A DNA stretch of 64,000 nt from CAYVKM01 sp964452045 (lineage in GTDB: Bacteria > Calditrichota > Calditrichia > RBG-13-44-9): positions 14,679 to 78,678 of the forward strand of contig CAYVKM010000009.1 of NCBI GenBank assembly GCA_964452045.1. Reading direction: 5' to 3'. How positions within the stretch are numbered: the first letter of the stretch is position 1; each line of letters begins with the position of its first letter. Position numbers and translations under genes: made by a program. Of this stretch, positions 62,679 through 64,000 are shown piece after piece. Below the pieces are notes generated by a model. That model saw nothing but the letters and a program-made list of their open reading frames with translations. It searched no databases and had not been told where the DNA came from.

Positions 62679-63059
62679 TCAAGATTTGATCGGTTTCTTA
62701 AACTGGAAATAGGCAAAACCTATCGTTAAAAACAGATAGATTATGACAGCCGACCAGCCAAAAGTATTCATTACTCCGGATATTGTACCAATAACTGAAA
62801 TTATTAAACCTATGACATCGGAAATTAATAGGGCAAGAATGACGGCTCCTGTTGCATTTCGTTCAGTAACATTTTTAACAAGCCAGGTAATCAATCCAAT
62901 ACCAATAAGTGCTACTCCAAAGTATTGGCCCATAAGTACTTCTCCCGCACCTGCGGTCAGACCATAGATTAATAAGACTCGTGTCGGGATTAAAACAAAA
63001 CATATTCCATAGACAATAGCTATAACAGTGTTGATCATAAATAGAGTTTTAAGTTTCAT
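62679..63059 (-). CDS. Small four-helix membrane protein of unknown function
   Basis: The protein has 126 residues and four hydrophobic segments (LFMINTVIAIVYGICFVLI, YFGVALIGIGLITWL, AVILALLISDVIGLIIS and SAVIIYLFLTIGFAYFQF). A strong Shine-Dalgarno AGGAGG precedes the ATG. No family is recognised with certainty; the layout recalls small uncharacterised membrane proteins. It stands alone between two type IX-tailed gene ends, with about 130-150 nt gaps on both sides. Confidence 0.7.
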   Translation of the reverse strand: MKLKTLFMINTVIAIVYGICFVLIPTRVLLIYGLTAGAGEVLMGQYFGVALIGIGLITWLVKNVTERNATGAVILALLISDVIGLIISVIGTISGVMNTFGWSAVIIYLFLTIGFAYFQFKKPIKS

Positions 63060-63189
63060 AACTGTGCCTCCTACATTTAAGGTGATATTTAGTTAACAAA
63101 CACCATTTTAAAAAATGATTAGTTGAAGAATGGTAAATTGTCGGTTCCTCCGAATATTTAAATTATTTTACTAAATGAGCTCAAAAATG

Positions 63190-64000
63190 CTATCTCATCA
63201 ACACCATCTTCCTGGTCTCAACATAGTCACCCGCTTGCAATCTGCACAGATATATACCACTGGCCAAACCGGAGGCATCCCACTCGTACGAATATGAGCC
63301 GGCAGATAATCTTCCTGAGACAAGGGTAGCCACCTCTTCTCCAAGTATGTTAAATATGTTTAAGGTTACCTCACTGTTCTTCGGTAAATCAAACTGAATA
63401 GTTGTACTTGGATTAAAGGGATTGGGGTAGTTTTGCAATAATTCAAAGCTTTGCAATTTTTTCTCAGACTCACCTAATCGCTCTTTCACACTCACAGTAC
63501 CATCCCAATCCCAGGTCGCTATTTTCCCGAAGACATTCCAGTTACCATCGGTAGAATCGCGATTATCTATCCAGGAAAAAATAATCGCTCCCGAAGTTAC
63601 TGTTACTGCAGGCGCCTTTTCCCCGAAATTGGGTCCATTGGTGACGATACGATAATTGTCGCCCCACGGAGCACCATCAGAATAATAACGCTGGCCGAGA
63701 ATATCAGGGTTGTCCCAACCAAAGCGATAATCTTCCCAGACGATTACAAATTTTCCGTCACCGTTCATGGCTGTCGCAGGAAGTCTTTGCAATGTGTTTC
63801 CTATATCATCATTTGACCTGGTATTGCCCCCCTGGGCGATACCTGCAAAATTATACAATTGAAAATAGATGTCCGGGTTGCCGTTACGCCAATCTTCCCA
63901 GACGATAATAAAGTTACTGCTCTCATCCATAGCAATTGATGGATGCATTTGATCTGCTGTTCCACTATCATCATTCACCTTTTTATTGACTCCCTGGGCG
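63190..64000 (-). CDS. Secreted beta-repeat protein with type IX sorting tail, 5' end beyond window
   Basis: The frame is open to the right edge (269 codons seen); the in-frame GTG at 63978 is internal, so the start lies outside. Three tandem ~45-residue units are visible, with GVNKKVNDDSGT and IIVWEDWRNGNPDI, then VIVWEDYRFGWDNPDI and IIFSWIDNRDSTDGN, a beta-propeller or YVTN-like arrangement. The C-terminus is a complete type IX sorting domain (NYPNPFNPSTTIQFDLP, GIYLCRLQAGDYVETRK). It is cell-surface or secreted. The function is unknown. Confidence 0.83.
   Translation of the reverse strand, partial: AQGVNKKVNDDSGTADQMHPSIAMDESSNFIIVWEDWRNGNPDIYFQLYNFAGIAQGGNTRSNDDIGNTLQRLPATAMNGDGKFVIVWEDYRFGWDNPDILGQRYYSDGAPWGDNYRIVTNGPNFGEKAPAVTVTSGAIIFSWIDNRDSTDGNWNVFGKIATWDWDGTVSVKERLGESEKKLQSFELLQNYPNPFNPSTTIQFDLPKNSEVTLNIFNILGEEVATLVSGRLSAGSYSYEWDASGLASGIYLCRLQAGDYVETRKMVLMR

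Overview
This is a chromosome segment of moderate-to-low GC from a Gram-negative, probably anaerobic or facultative member of the Fibrobacterota-Chlorobiota-Bacteroidota (FCB) superphylum, most plausibly Calditrichota, KSB1 or Ignavibacteria-like. The signs are type IX secretion-style C-terminal sorting domains (YPNPFNPSTTI), a DUF4837 lipoprotein, a TonB-dependent receptor with a carboxypeptidase-regulatory N-terminus, a DUF2723 membrane protein, lipoprotein signal peptides, Tat components and iron-sulfur membrane proteins. The taxon is inference. No rRNA, tRNA, CRISPR array, insertion sequence or prophage was recognised. Both window edges cut a gene: a family-5 solute-binding protein on the left and a secreted protein on the right.

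Layout: (1) 1-6.2 kb, minus strand: solute-binding protein; then topA-xerC-hpf, a terminator, and hprK-EIIA. (2) 6.5-9.0 kb, plus: Tat-exported DUF362 protein and a NapH/NapG-like polyferredoxin. (3) 9.0-19.2 kb, minus: long gene train (GT2, DUF2723 protein, flippase-like protein, DUF4837 lipoprotein, purE, PfkB kinase, RmlD-like reductase, DPM-like GT2, accA, Trm112-like). (4) 19.4-23.3 kb: DUF1844, rlmN, DUF58, trxB and an unflagged SelW/Rdx selenoprotein read through an in-frame TGA. (5) 23.4-30.6 kb: TonB receptor plus two lipoproteins, one a catalytically degenerate erythromycin-esterase relative; hflKC; OsmC. (6) 30.7-38.5 kb, minus: TPR-ATPase, hydrolase and a GT4-ABC-GT4 set. (7) 38.6-49.3 kb, minus: lone receiver protein and tryptophanase-like lyase; then a housekeeping run corC-truA-htrA-purB-purC-psd-pssA-purS-purQ-DUF4321-tatA. 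(8) 49.4-57 kb: pullulanase lipoprotein, a gap full of palindromic repeats, POT transporter with an inserted domain, a very AT-rich pentapeptide protein, and a methionine gamma-lyase-like enzyme. (9) 57.3-60.4 kb, minus: a four-gene set (two calcium-loop exported proteins, an outer-membrane barrel and a DUF4405 membrane protein) that matches no system I know. (10) 60.7-64 kb: two type IX-sorted proteins, with a decayed third sorting-domain tail and a small membrane protein between them.

The genes suggest a heterotroph using extracellular glucans (pullulanase), peptides (POT, solute-binding protein) and amino acids (tryptophanase, methionine lyase), with much glycoconjugate building. The most notable items are the selenoprotein with its SECIS-like hairpin, the DUF4405/calcium-loop/barrel operon, the degenerate esterase in the TonB operon, and the repeated sorting-domain tails whose promoter-distal members show decay or a missing start codon.
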